NCBI RefSeq assembly: GCF_021401245.1
Contig: NZ_JACBFY010000005.1
Location: 124,001-188,000 of the forward strand
Direction: 5' to 3'
Origin: Pseudacidovorax sp. NFM-22
Lineage (GTDB): Bacteria; Pseudomonadota; Gammaproteobacteria; Burkholderiales; Burkholderiaceae_C
DNA: 64,000 bases
Positions 24,535 through 33,081 of this stretch are shown here, in pieces (position 1 is the stretch's first letter; the number at the start of each line of letters is the position of its first letter). Both the position numbers and the translations under genes were made by a program. The notes below the pieces were generated by a model. The model was not told where the DNA came from and did not search any database. It worked only from the letters and a program-made list of their open reading frames with translations.

Positions 24535-26925
24535 TTGCAGCTCGAACAGTTCACGACCGAGTCCTACCCGGTGCACCAGCGCCCGCAGGCGTGGCGGGCC
24601 GCACTCGAGCCGCACCAGCTTCGCGCCTGCGAGACGCCTTCGGCCGCGCCGCTGCATGGCCGGCTGGCCGCGGCACGGACGGCGCGCGGGGTCGGCCTGG
24701 CGCGCGTGGCTTCGTCGCCGCAGACGCTGGAGCCCCTGCACGGCGACGCGGGCCATGTGTGGATCGCGCTGCTGCAGGCCGGCCAGGCGCATCTGCAGCC
24801 CGGCGACGGCCAGCCAGCCCTCGCCCTCGCCGCGGGCGACGTGGTGTGGGGCGCCACGCGCAGCGCGGCGCAGCTGGTGTTCCAGACGGACTTCCGCCAG
24901 TTCCACGTCTCGCTGCCTGCGCGCGCCTTCCCCGCCGGCCTGCGCGGCGCCCAGGGCACGGCCCTGGGCCACCTGCCCGGGCGCAGCGGCATGGGCCGCC
25001 TGCTGGCCGGCACCCTGGGCGCGCTGGAGGACGCCCTCGACAGCCTGGGCGACGACGACATCGCGCCGCTGGAGCATTCGCTGTCCGAGCTCATCGCCGC
25101 CCGCATGGCCGCGCGGCCCGACGATGCCCCCGCCGGCATCAGTAGCACCCAGGCCGCCACGCTGCGGCGCGTGTGCCAGTTCATCGAAGGGGCGCTGAGC
25201 GATTCCGCGCTCTCGCTGGCGGCCGTGGCGGCGCAGGAGCGCGTCTCCGAGCGCCTGGTGCAGAAGCTCTTCGAAGGCCAGGGCCTGACCTTCACCACCT
25301 ACCTGCGCCAGCGCCGGCTGGAGCGCTGCCGCGCCGACCTGGCCAACCGGCAGTACGGCCATCTGTCGATCTCGGACATCTGCTTCCGCTGGGGCTTCAA
25401 CGACGCGGCCCATTTCAGCCATGCCTTCCGCGACCGCTACCGCATGTCGCCACGGCAGTACCGGCAGCAGGCCAACGAGGCCAGCCAGCAGAGCCTGCGC
25501 AAGCGCATCCAGCGCGGCTGGCCCTCGGGCTATTTCGAATCCGGCGGCCGGCCCGAGCCGCAGGCCGATGCGCCGCGCGGCACGACCGCCGGCCACGCCA
25601 GCGTACAGGCACCGGCCCATTCCGCCGCAGCCGGGCCGACCGGCCGCCACCACCACCTGCCGGCCACGCCCGAGACCATCCACTGGGGCTACTTCAGCCG
25701 CACCATCCCGCCGGTGCTCACCGTGGCTTCGGGCGACATCGTGACCATCGAGACGCTGACCCAGCATGCCTACGACGACCACGAGCGCATGATCAAGGGC
25801 GACTCGGGTGCCGAGCGCGTCTTCCACTGGACGCGCGAGCACAAGGCGGTGGACCGGCGCGGCGCCGGCCCCACCGACGCCTCGATCTACGGCCGCGGCA
25901 ATGGCGAAGGCTTCGGCGTGCACATCTGCACCGGCCCCGTGGCGGTGCAGGGGGCCGAGCCGGGCGACGTGCTGGAGGTGCGCATCCTCGACCTGGCGCC
26001 GCGCCTGGCCGCCAATGCGCGCTACGAGGGCCGCGCCTTCGGCAGCAATGCGGCCGCGTGGTGGGGCTTCCATTACGACGACCTGATCGAGGAGCCCAAG
26101 CCGCGCGAGGTCATCACCATCTACGAGGTGGACTGCCACCCCGAGCGCATGTGCGCCCATGCCGTCTACAACTTCCGCTGGACGCCGCAGCGCGATCCGC
26201 ACGGCGTGCTGCACACCACCATCGACTATCCGGGCGTGCCCATCGACCGCAGCGCCATCGTCGAGAACCACGGCGTGCTGGAGGGCGTGAAGATCCCGGT
26301 GCGGCCGCACTTCGGCGTCATCGCGCTGGCGCCGGCCGAGACGGGGCTGGTGGATTCGATCCCGCCCTCCTCCTTCGGCGGCAACCTCGACAACTGGCGC
26401 ATCGCCAAGGGCGCCACGGTGTACCTGCGGGTGGCGGTGGACGGCGGCCTGCTGTCGGTGGGCGACCCGCATGCCTCGCAGGGCGACAGCGAGCTGTGCG
26501 GCACCGCCATCGAATGCTCGCTGACCGGCGTGTTCCAGCTCGTCCTGCACAAGGCCAAGGACCTGCGCGATGAGCCCTACGCCGACATCGACTACCCGCT
26601 GGTCGAGACGGCCGACGAATGGGTGCTGCACGGCTTCTCGCATCCCAACTACCTGCAGGAGTTCGGCGACCGGGCGCGCAGCCTGGTGTACGAGAAGTCC
26701 TCGCTCGACCCGGCCATGCGCGACGCCTTCCGCAAGACGCGGCGCTTTCTCATGACGGCCATGGGGCTGACGGAGGACGAGGCGATCTCGCTGATGTCGG
26801 TCGCCGTGGACTTCGGCGTGACGCAGGTGGTGGACGGCAACTGGGGCGTCCATGCCGTGATCCGCAAGGCCCTGTTCGCGGAACGGCTGGCGAAGGCCCG
26901 AGCCAGCGCCGCTTCCGGCCCCTGA
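24535..26925 (+). CDS. AraC-type regulator fused to acetamidase/formamidase
   Basis: 796 residues from a TTG at 24535 with AGGGA upstream; GTG 24451 (AAGGGA upstream) and ATG 24490 are alternatives, but the added residues are Arg/Cys rich and look non-coding. Residues 1-195 form an AraC-binding-like sensor domain (ESYPVHQRPQAWRAALEPHQ). Residues about 208-320 are an AraC helix-turn-helix pair (LSLAAVAAQERVSERLVQKL; LSISDICFRWGFNDAAHFSH; MSPRQYRQQ). After a 50-residue linker, residues 372-790 are a full acetamidase/formamidase (HHHLPATPETIHWGYFSRTI, SVGDPHASQGDSELCGTAIE, DFGVTQVVDGNWGVHAVIRK). The frame is continuous with no stop or frameshift. It probably both binds DNA and hydrolyses or senses a short amide. 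Confidence 0.88.
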   Translation: MQLEQFTTESYPVHQRPQAWRAALEPHQLRACETPSAAPLHGRLAAARTARGVGLARVASSPQTLEPLHGDAGHVWIALLQAGQAHLQPGDGQPALALAAGDVVWGATRSAAQLVFQTDFRQFHVSLPARAFPAGLRGAQGTALGHLPGRSGMGRLLAGTLGALEDALDSLGDDDIAPLEHSLSELIAARMAARPDDAPAGISSTQAATLRRVCQFIEGALSDSALSLAAVAAQERVSERLVQKLFEGQGLTFTTYLRQRRLERCRADLANRQYGHLSISDICFRWGFNDAAHFSHAFRDRYRMSPRQYRQQANEASQQSLRKRIQRGWPSGYFESGGRPEPQADAPRGTTAGHASVQAPAHSAAAGPTGRHHHLPATPETIHWGYFSRTIPPVLTVASGDIVTIETLTQHAYDDHERMIKGDSGAERVFHWTREHKAVDRRGAGPTDASIYGRGNGEGFGVHICTGPVAVQGAEPGDVLEVRILDLAPRLAANARYEGRAFGSNAAAWWGFHYDDLIEEPKPREVITIYEVDCHPERMCAHAVYNFRWTPQRDPHGVLHTTIDYPGVPIDRSAIVENHGVLEGVKIPVRPHFGVIALAPAETGLVDSIPPSSFGGNLDNWRIAKGATVYLRVAVDGGLLSVGDPHASQGDSELCGTAIECSLTGVFQLVLHKAKDLRDEPYADIDYPLVETADEWVLHGFSHPNYLQEFGDRARSLVYEKSSLDPAMRDAFRKTRRFLMTAMGLTEDEAISLMSVAVDFGVTQVVDGNWGVHAVIRKALFAERLAKARASAASGP

Positions 26926-26933
26926 CCCGGCCG

Positions 26934-26951
26934 CCCCGCCGCCGGGCGGGG
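26934..26951. terminator. hairpin between convergent amidase genes
   Basis: CCCCGCC, loop GCCG, GGCGGGG: a perfect 7-bp stem filling the 28-bp gap between the two convergent genes. No T run is visible. Confidence 0.45.
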
Positions 26952-26953
26952 GC

Positions 26954-28192
26954 TCAGCGCGGCCCGAAGACGCACTTGCGGATGGACCCGTGCACGCCCC
27001 AGTTGCCGTCCACCACCTGCGTCACACCGAAGTCGGCCGCCACGGACATGAGGGCGATGGCCTCGTCCTCGCTGAGCTTGTGCACCGTCATCAGGAAGCG
27101 CCGCAGCTTGCGGAAGGCATCGCGCATGGCCGGGTCGAGCGAGGCGGTCTCCGCCACCGTGGTCTGGCCCTCGGGGCCCAGCGTCGCCAGGTAGTTGGCA
27201 TAGGTGAAGCCGTACACCGACCACAGCTCGTCGGTCTCCAGCAGCGGATGGTCCAGGCCTTCGAGCAGGGTTCCGGGCAGGTCGGCCTTCTTGTGCAGCA
27301 CCAGCTCGAACTCGCCCGTCAGCGAGCATTCGATGGCCGTGCCGCCGAGTTCGCTGTCGCCCTGGGCCGCGTGTGGGTCGCCCACCGAGAAGTAGGCGCC
27401 GGCCACTGCCACGGGGTAGTACATGCGCGCGCCCTTGCCCACGCGCCAGTCGTCGATGTTGCCGCCGCTGTAGCTGGGCGGAATGGAGCTGACGAAGTCG
27501 GCCTCGGCCGGGGCCAGCCCCATGGTGCCGAAGTGCAGCCGGGCCGGCACCTGCACGTTGCGCAGGATGTCCTCGCGCCGGCGCACCGTGGCCGGGTCCA
27601 CCTTCACGCCGGGATAGTCGATGGTGGGATGCACCACGCCGTCGGGGTCGGTCTGCGGCGTCCACACGTAGTTGTAGACGGCGCGTGCCGTGGGCTCGGC
27701 GGTGGTGTCCAGCTCGAAGATGGTGATCACCTCGCGCGGCTTGGGCTCCTCGATCAGGTCGCGGTACTGGAAGCCCCAGGAGGCCGCCGCGTTGGAGCCG
27801 AAGCTGCGGCCCAGGAAGGCATGGTTGCAGCTGGGGCGCGGCATCACGTCGAGGATGCGCACCTCCAGCACGTCGCCCGGCTCGGCGCCTTCCACCACCA
27901 CCGGCCCGGTCAGCAGGTGCACACCCACGCCCTCGCCTTCGCCGTAGGTGAAGGGGCCGGTGGTGGGCCCGGCGCCACGGCGCGGCACGGCCTTGTGCTC
28001 GCAGGTCCAGGCGAACACCGACTCGGCGCCCGGGTCGCCGGCCACCATGCGCTCGTGGTCGTCGTTGGCATGGTGGGTCAGCGTCTCGATGGTGACGCGG
28101 TCGCCCGAGCGCACCGTGAGCGCAGGCGCCACGGCCTTGCTGAAGTAACCCCAGTGCACCGTTTGGGGAGAGACACGGAGAAGGTGATGCAT
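26954..28192 (-). CDS. acetamidase/formamidase family enzyme
   Basis: 412 residues covering the whole FmdA/AmdA family domain, with no N-terminal regulator. Shared segments with the fused paralogue include TVHWGYFSKAVAPALTVRSG, FSVGDPHAAQGDSELGGTAI and DFGVTQVVDGNWGVHGSIRK. The enzyme would release ammonia and a short acid from an amide in the cytosol. It starts 34 nt after the stop of the fused ABC permease-ATPase and is the last gene of that operon, so its amide substrate is probably what the transporter imports. It is tail to tail with the AraC fusion. Confidence 0.93.
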   Translation of the reverse strand: MHHLLRVSPQTVHWGYFSKAVAPALTVRSGDRVTIETLTHHANDDHERMVAGDPGAESVFAWTCEHKAVPRRGAGPTTGPFTYGEGEGVGVHLLTGPVVVEGAEPGDVLEVRILDVMPRPSCNHAFLGRSFGSNAAASWGFQYRDLIEEPKPREVITIFELDTTAEPTARAVYNYVWTPQTDPDGVVHPTIDYPGVKVDPATVRRREDILRNVQVPARLHFGTMGLAPAEADFVSSIPPSYSGGNIDDWRVGKGARMYYPVAVAGAYFSVGDPHAAQGDSELGGTAIECSLTGEFELVLHKKADLPGTLLEGLDHPLLETDELWSVYGFTYANYLATLGPEGQTTVAETASLDPAMRDAFRKLRRFLMTVHKLSEDEAIALMSVAADFGVTQVVDGNWGVHGSIRKCVFGPR

Positions 28193-28226
28193 CGTCGGTT
28201 CTGCAGGAAAGGAGGGGGATCGATGG

Positions 28227-29822
28227 TCAGCGCTCGGCCGCCATCACGTTGAGGAAGCGGGCCGTCTGCGGATGCTGCGGCCGGGTGAGGACCTCGCGCG
28301 CGGGCCCGCTCTCGACGATGCGGCCGCCCGCCAGGAAGACCACGCGGTCGGCCACGTCGGCCGCGAAGTGCAGCTGGTGCGTGGAGATGACCAGCGCCAG
28401 CCCGCCGTCCTGCGCCAGGGCGCGGATCACCTCCAGCACCTCGTTGACCAGCGCCGGGTCGAGCGCGGAGATGGGCTCGTCCATCAGCAGCACGCGCGGC
28501 CCGGGCGCGATGGCCCGTGCGATGGCGACGCGCTGCTGCTGGCCGCCCGACAGGTGCCGCGGCAGCGCATCGGCGCGGTGCGACAGGCCCACGCGTGCCA
28601 GCAGCTCGCGCGCCCGCCGTTCGGCCCGCTCGGCCGTCCAGCCATGCACCCAGCGCAGCGGCCCGGCGATGTTCTCGAGCGCCGACAGATGCGCGAACAG
28701 GTTGAACTGCTGGAACACCATGCCCACGCCCACCCGCGCCCGCTCGCGGGCCAGGTCGGCCGGGCTCATGCGCTCGCCGCCGGCCTGGTAGCCCAGGCGC
28801 TGGCCATCGACCACGATGTGGCCGGCGTCCCAGTCCTCCAGGTGGCTGATGCAGCGCAGCAGCGTGCTCTTGCCCGAGCCGCTGGGGCCCAGCAGGGCCA
28901 CCACCTCGCCAACGGCCACGTCGAGCGCCAGGTCGGCCAGGACCGTCTGCCCGCCGTAGGTCTTGCTGAGCCCACTCACGCGGACCACGGTCGGCGCCTC
29001 GGCCAGGACGGCTGCGCGTTCGGCGCGGGCGGCGTCCGAGGCGGCCGCGGCGCCGGTGGTCGTGCGCGGACTTTCATCGTCATGCACGACTGACAGCTCC
29101 GGGGCCGGCGTGGCCGCGAGCACCGGCGCGCGCCGCCAGGGCAGCCAGCGCGCCAGGCCCTGCAGCGTGGCCTGCCGGTCGAGGTCGAAGCGTGCCTCCA
29201 GGCACAGCTGCACCAGGCTGATGCCGCCGGTCAGCACCAGGTACAGCAGGCCCGAGGCGAAGAAGACGGAGAAGAAGTCGAAGGTGGACGAGGCCAGCTG
29301 CGTGCTGCGCAGCGTCAGCTCCTGCACCGCGATGACCGAGGCGAGCGACGAGTTCTTGAGCGTGCTCACCGCCTCGTTGCCCATGGCCGGCAGCATGGCG
29401 CGCAGGGCCTGCGGCGCGATGATGCGGCGCATGAGCATGCGCGGCGTCAGGCCCAGGGCCTGGCCGGCCAGCACCTGGCCGCGCTCCACGCCCAGCACGC
29501 CAGAGCGCACCATCTCGGCGATGAAGGTGGCCTCGTTGAAGGCCAGCGCCAGCCCGGCGGCCACCAGGCCCGGCATGCGGATGCCCACATGCGGCAGGGC
29601 GTCGTAGAAGAACACCATCTGCAGGATCAGCGGCGTACCGCGGAAGATCACCGCATAGGCGCGGGCGAAGGCGGCCAGCGGGCGGAACCGGCTGAGCTGC
29701 ATCGCCGCCAGCAGCAGCCCGATCAGGGCACCGCCGGCCAAGCCGATGCCTGTTGCCGCGAGCGTGAATCCGATGCCCCACAGCAGGTAGGGCATCGTCA
29801 GGTAATGAAGAAACAGGTCCAT
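28227..29822 (-). CDS. amino-acid ABC importer, permease and ATPase fused
   Basis: 531 residues. Residues 1-215 are a HisMQ/GlnP-type permease with about five membrane helices, the segment FRGTPLILQMVFFY and an EAA loop near 111-140 (GQALGLTPRMLMRRIIAPQA). A Pro/Ala-rich linker of about 65 residues leads to a GlnQ-type ATPase: Walker A GPSGSGKS (312-319), Q loop VFQQFNLFAHL, signature LSGGQQQR, Walker B VLLMDEP, and ISTHQ for the switch histidine. These functions are usually two genes. It lies between the binding-protein gene and the amidase gene in one operon. A homodimer would form a complete translocator. Confidence 0.92.
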   Translation of the reverse strand: MDLFLHYLTMPYLLWGIGFTLAATGIGLAGGALIGLLLAAMQLSRFRPLAAFARAYAVIFRGTPLILQMVFFYDALPHVGIRMPGLVAAGLALAFNEATFIAEMVRSGVLGVERGQVLAGQALGLTPRMLMRRIIAPQALRAMLPAMGNEAVSTLKNSSLASVIAVQELTLRSTQLASSTFDFFSVFFASGLLYLVLTGGISLVQLCLEARFDLDRQATLQGLARWLPWRRAPVLAATPAPELSVVHDDESPRTTTGAAAASDAARAERAAVLAEAPTVVRVSGLSKTYGGQTVLADLALDVAVGEVVALLGPSGSGKSTLLRCISHLEDWDAGHIVVDGQRLGYQAGGERMSPADLARERARVGVGMVFQQFNLFAHLSALENIAGPLRWVHGWTAERAERRARELLARVGLSHRADALPRHLSGGQQQRVAIARAIAPGPRVLLMDEPISALDPALVNEVLEVIRALAQDGGLALVISTHQLHFAADVADRVVFLAGGRIVESGPAREVLTRPQHPQTARFLNVMAAER

Positions 29823-29866
29823 CGGGTCACTCCCGGGCGGCCGGGGCCGCCCGGGACCAGGTCATC

Positions 29867-30799
29867 TCACTTGGCCAGGACCAGGCGCGGGGCTTCGAGG
29901 TTCTCGACCGGCAGGCCGTTCTTCTTGAGCATCTCGGTGTGCGCGCCGGACTTCTGCAGCGCCACCAGCGCGGCCATCACGGCATCGCGGAAGTCGGTCT
30001 TGCCCTTGGGCACGGCGATGCCCACCGAGTACGGAATGGTCACGGCCAGGGCCTTCTCCAGCTTGTCCGGGTAGGCCTTGACGGCGCTGTCGACCGTGTT
30101 GACGTCGTTGATGTAGGTGTCGGCGCGGCCGGCCAGGATGGCCTGGATGCAGTTCTGGTTGTTGTCGTAGAGCTGGATCTGCGGCTCGGGCTTGCCGGCG
30201 GCCTTGCACTGCGCGGCCAGGGCCTGGATCAGCGGCACCTCCACATAACCCGTGTTCTCGGCCGCGACGGTGCCGCACAGCGAGGTGTCGATGCCGGTGA
30301 TCTTCTTGGGATTGCCCTTGGCCACCAGCACGCCGTCGAACACCTTGGAGTAGGTGATGAAGTCGGCCGCCTTGGCACGCTCCTCGGTGGCGTAGATGTC
30401 GGAGATGACGATGTCGGCCTGGCCCGACTGCAGGGTGGTGAGCAGCGCCGCGAAGGTCACGGGCTTGTAGCTGATCTTGAAGCCCAGGCAGGCGCCGATC
30501 GTCTCGCCCAGGTCGATGTCGAAGCCGATGTAGCGCTCGGGGTTCTTGGGGTCGATGGTCTCGTAGCCGGGCGTGTGCGGATTGATGGCGTTGACCAGCG
30601 TCTTGCCCTTGAACTGCGGGTACTTGGCCTGCAGCGCCGCGCATTCGCTGGGCGTGGGAAAGACCTCGGCATGGGCCGCGCCGACGGCACCCAGCGCCAG
30701 GGCGACGGTGCCCAGGGCAGTGGCCAGCAGGCGGCGCAGACGCATCGGCCAGGCATGGCGGGACGGGCGCTGGCCCGGGACGACGAGGGGGCTGTTCAT
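29867..30799 (-). CDS. amino-acid-type ABC importer periplasmic binding protein
   Basis: 310 residues from the ATG at 30799, which has AGGAG upstream; an ATG at 30745 lacks one. The signal peptide ends AHAEV. The family-3 binding-protein signature is YIGFDIDLGETIGACLGF, followed by FAALLTTLQSGQADIVISDI and TEERAKAADFITYSKVF. Lobe 2 contains YDNNQNCIQAILAGRADTYI. This family binds polar amino acids, opines and related amides. It begins the three-gene operon binding protein, permease-ATPase, amidase. The 242 bp upstream should hold the promoter; nothing else was recognised there. Confidence 0.92.
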   Translation of the reverse strand: MNSPLVVPGQRPSRHAWPMRLRRLLATALGTVALALGAVGAAHAEVFPTPSECAALQAKYPQFKGKTLVNAINPHTPGYETIDPKNPERYIGFDIDLGETIGACLGFKISYKPVTFAALLTTLQSGQADIVISDIYATEERAKAADFITYSKVFDGVLVAKGNPKKITGIDTSLCGTVAAENTGYVEVPLIQALAAQCKAAGKPEPQIQLYDNNQNCIQAILAGRADTYINDVNTVDSAVKAYPDKLEKALAVTIPYSVGIAVPKGKTDFRDAVMAALVALQKSGAHTEMLKKNGLPVENLEAPRLVLAK

Positions 30800-31041
30800 G
30801 GGACGGGAACTCCTGGTGAGGCGGCCCGCCGGACCCCATGTCCGGCTTTGCTGCACCGCGTCAAACCAGTTTAGGAACGGCCTCCCGAAGGCACTTGTCT
30901 GGGAGCGCACGAGTCCTTGTGTGGGGGCCGGCGCGGCTGAACCGGCATGGATGGCGGTTCCTTGCCCGGGGACCTACCCGTTGCCGGCGGCCCTGCATCC
31001 AGCCTGCAGGCCGCTGGCGTCGAACGACGGGGCCGCCCACT

Positions 31042-32415
31042 TCATGCAACGGCGCGCACCCTGGCGGCCGACGCGGCGCCCGCCGCCGGGTGCGCCGGCC
31101 GCGCCAGCCCCAGGTGCCCGCGCAGCGTGCGGTGGGCGTACTCGCGGCGGAACAGCCCGCGGCGCTGCAGCTCGGGCACCACCAGCCGGGCGAAGTCCTC
31201 CAGCCCGTGCGGCAGCGTCGGCGCCAGGATGTTGAAGCCGTCGGCGGCCTCGTTGTGGAACCAGTGCTCCATCTGGTCGGCGATGGATTCGGGCGTGCCC
31301 ACCACGGTCCAATGCCCCCGCGCGCCGGCCACGCGCTCGTAGAGCTGGCGGATGCTCAGGCCCTCGCGCCGGGCCAGGTCGGCGAAGAGCTGCTGCCGGC
31401 TCTTCCAGCCTTCGGTCACGGGCAGGTCCTGCGGGAAGGGACCGTCCACCGGATAGGCCGACAGGTCGACGTTGCCCAGGAAGGTGGACAGCAGCCCGAC
31501 GCCCAGCACCGGGTCGATCAGCGACTGCAGCTGCTCGAACTTCTCCTGCGCCTCCTGCGCACTGCGGCCGACGAAGGGCGACAGCCCGGGCAGGATCTTG
31601 AGCGAATCCGGTGCGCGGCCATGGGCCGCAAGCCGCGCCTTCAGCCCGCGGTAGAAGGCCTGGGCCTGCTCGGGCGTCTGCTGGGCCGTGAACACCAGCT
31701 CGGCGGTCGCCGCCGCCAGGTCCTGGCCATCGTCGGAAGAGCCGGCCTGCACCACCACCGGTCGTCCCTGGGGCGAGCGCGGCGTCTGCAGGCCGCCCTG
31801 CACCCGGTAATGCGCGCCATCGACGTCCACGCGGTGCAGCTTCGCCGGATCGAAGAAGCGGTTGGCGCCGCGGTCGTGGACGAAGGCGTCGTCCTCCCAG
31901 GTGTCCCACAGGCCCTGCACGATGCGCACGTACTCGCGGGCACGCGCATAGCGCTCGGCATGCGGCAGTTGCTGGGTCAGGCCGAAGCTGCGGGCTTCGA
32001 AGTCGCTGCCGGACGTGACCAGGTTCCAGCCGCTGCGGCCGCCGCTGAGCTGGTCGAGCGTGGCGAACTTGCGCGCCAGCTGGTAGGGCGGCAGGTAGGT
32101 GGACGAGACGGTGGCCACCAGGCCGATGTGCGTGGTGGCCTGCGACAGTGCGGCCAGCGTGAGCGTGGGCTCCATCGGATACCAGAGCGCGTTGCGGGCC
32201 AGCACGTCGTCGGGACCGCCGGGCAGGCCCACGTTGTCGGCGAAGAAGATGGCATCGAACCTGGCGTCCTCGGCGATGCGTGCCCACTGCGTCAAGGACG
32301 CGATGCGGCTGGCCGCGCCGGCATCCACCCGCGGATCGCGCCATGCGGCCAGGTGGTGGCCGACGCCGAAGAAGAAGGCACCCAGGTGCAGCTGGCGGGA
32401 AGGGGAACTCGGCAT
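31042..32415 (-). CDS. LLM-class FMN-dependent monooxygenase (NtaA/SnaA/DszA type)
   Basis: 457 residues from the ATG at 32415. A bacterial-luciferase-like TIM barrel with the NtaA/DszA pattern: QLHLGAFFFGVGHHLAAWR, DAIFFADNVGLPG, LDQLSGGRSGWNLVTS, SPQGRPVVVQAGSS and the late GTPESIADQMEHWFHN. Members use FMNH2 from a separate flavin reductase to oxidise sulfones, dimethyl sulfide or chelators. It is the last gene of the metN-metI-metQ-mtnD operon, so a sulfur substrate is likely. No flavin reductase is encoded in the window. The C-terminal tail is Ala-rich. Confidence 0.92.
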   Translation of the reverse strand: MPSSPSRQLHLGAFFFGVGHHLAAWRDPRVDAGAASRIASLTQWARIAEDARFDAIFFADNVGLPGGPDDVLARNALWYPMEPTLTLAALSQATTHIGLVATVSSTYLPPYQLARKFATLDQLSGGRSGWNLVTSGSDFEARSFGLTQQLPHAERYARAREYVRIVQGLWDTWEDDAFVHDRGANRFFDPAKLHRVDVDGAHYRVQGGLQTPRSPQGRPVVVQAGSSDDGQDLAAATAELVFTAQQTPEQAQAFYRGLKARLAAHGRAPDSLKILPGLSPFVGRSAQEAQEKFEQLQSLIDPVLGVGLLSTFLGNVDLSAYPVDGPFPQDLPVTEGWKSRQQLFADLARREGLSIRQLYERVAGARGHWTVVGTPESIADQMEHWFHNEAADGFNILAPTLPHGLEDFARLVVPELQRRGLFRREYAHRTLRGHLGLARPAHPAAGAASAARVRAVA

Positions 32416-32467
32416 GGGGATGAGGGAACGGACGGATCGGAAGGAACGGCGGGACGGACGGCGGTGT

Positions 32468-33049
32468 TCACTCCGGCTCGTCGAGGGCCTGGCCATTGAG
32501 GCGGAGCAGCTGCTCGACAAAGTCGTCGAGCAGGGGCAGGCGCAGGCGCCCGGCACCGGTGGGCCGGGCCACCCAGCCTTCGGTGCCACCGAAGAGGCGC
32601 AAGGCATCGAAGTCGGGCTGCTCGCCGCCGTCGAATGCGTGGGGCATGCCGGCCGGCACGCTCACCCAGTCGCCGGCTTCGCACAGCAGGCCGATGAAGC
32701 CCTGCGCATGTCGAACATGGAACAGGCCGGTGCCCGACAGGAAGAGCCGGATCTCGGCCTCGCCGTGGGTGTGCTCCGCCAGGAAGCCGCGGCGCAGCCG
32801 GGCCCAGCCCGGATGGCCGGGCCGCAGCACGAGGCGGTCCATGCTGTGCACGTCGAGCCGCTGCCGCAGTTCGGCGAGCTCGGCCGCATAGGCGTCGCAG
32901 GCCGCCTCCAGTCCTTCGCCCACGTCCTCACGCACCGGCACCTGGCCGCTGTGCAGGCCCAGGACCGCCAGGGCGTCGGCGATGCGGTGCTCGCACACGA
33001 GGGTCTCGCCCCAGCGACCGTGCGCGTCGAAATGCACCAGCACCGCCAT
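32468..33049 (-). CDS. mtnD: acireductone dioxygenase (ARD) family protein
   Basis: 193 residues, a cupin. The metal site is HTHGEAEIRLFLSG (H-x-H-x4-E) plus the distal histidine in VPAGMPHAFDGG, and DRLVLRPGHPG precedes it. ARD oxidises acireductone in the methionine salvage pathway, giving the methionine precursor (Fe form) or an off-pathway product (Ni form). Here it sits between metQ and a monooxygenase gene, not with other salvage genes (mtnA, mtnB, mtnC are absent). It may complete salvage of an imported methylthio compound. Gaps to its neighbours are 32 and 52 nt. Confidence 0.9.
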   Translation of the reverse strand: MAVLVHFDAHGRWGETLVCEHRIADALAVLGLHSGQVPVREDVGEGLEAACDAYAAELAELRQRLDVHSMDRLVLRPGHPGWARLRRGFLAEHTHGEAEIRLFLSGTGLFHVRHAQGFIGLLCEAGDWVSVPAGMPHAFDGGEQPDFDALRLFGGTEGWVARPTGAGRLRLPLLDDFVEQLLRLNGQALDEPE

Positions 33050-33081
33050 GCCGCCGCCTGTGTGGACGTCGCCGCGCCGCC

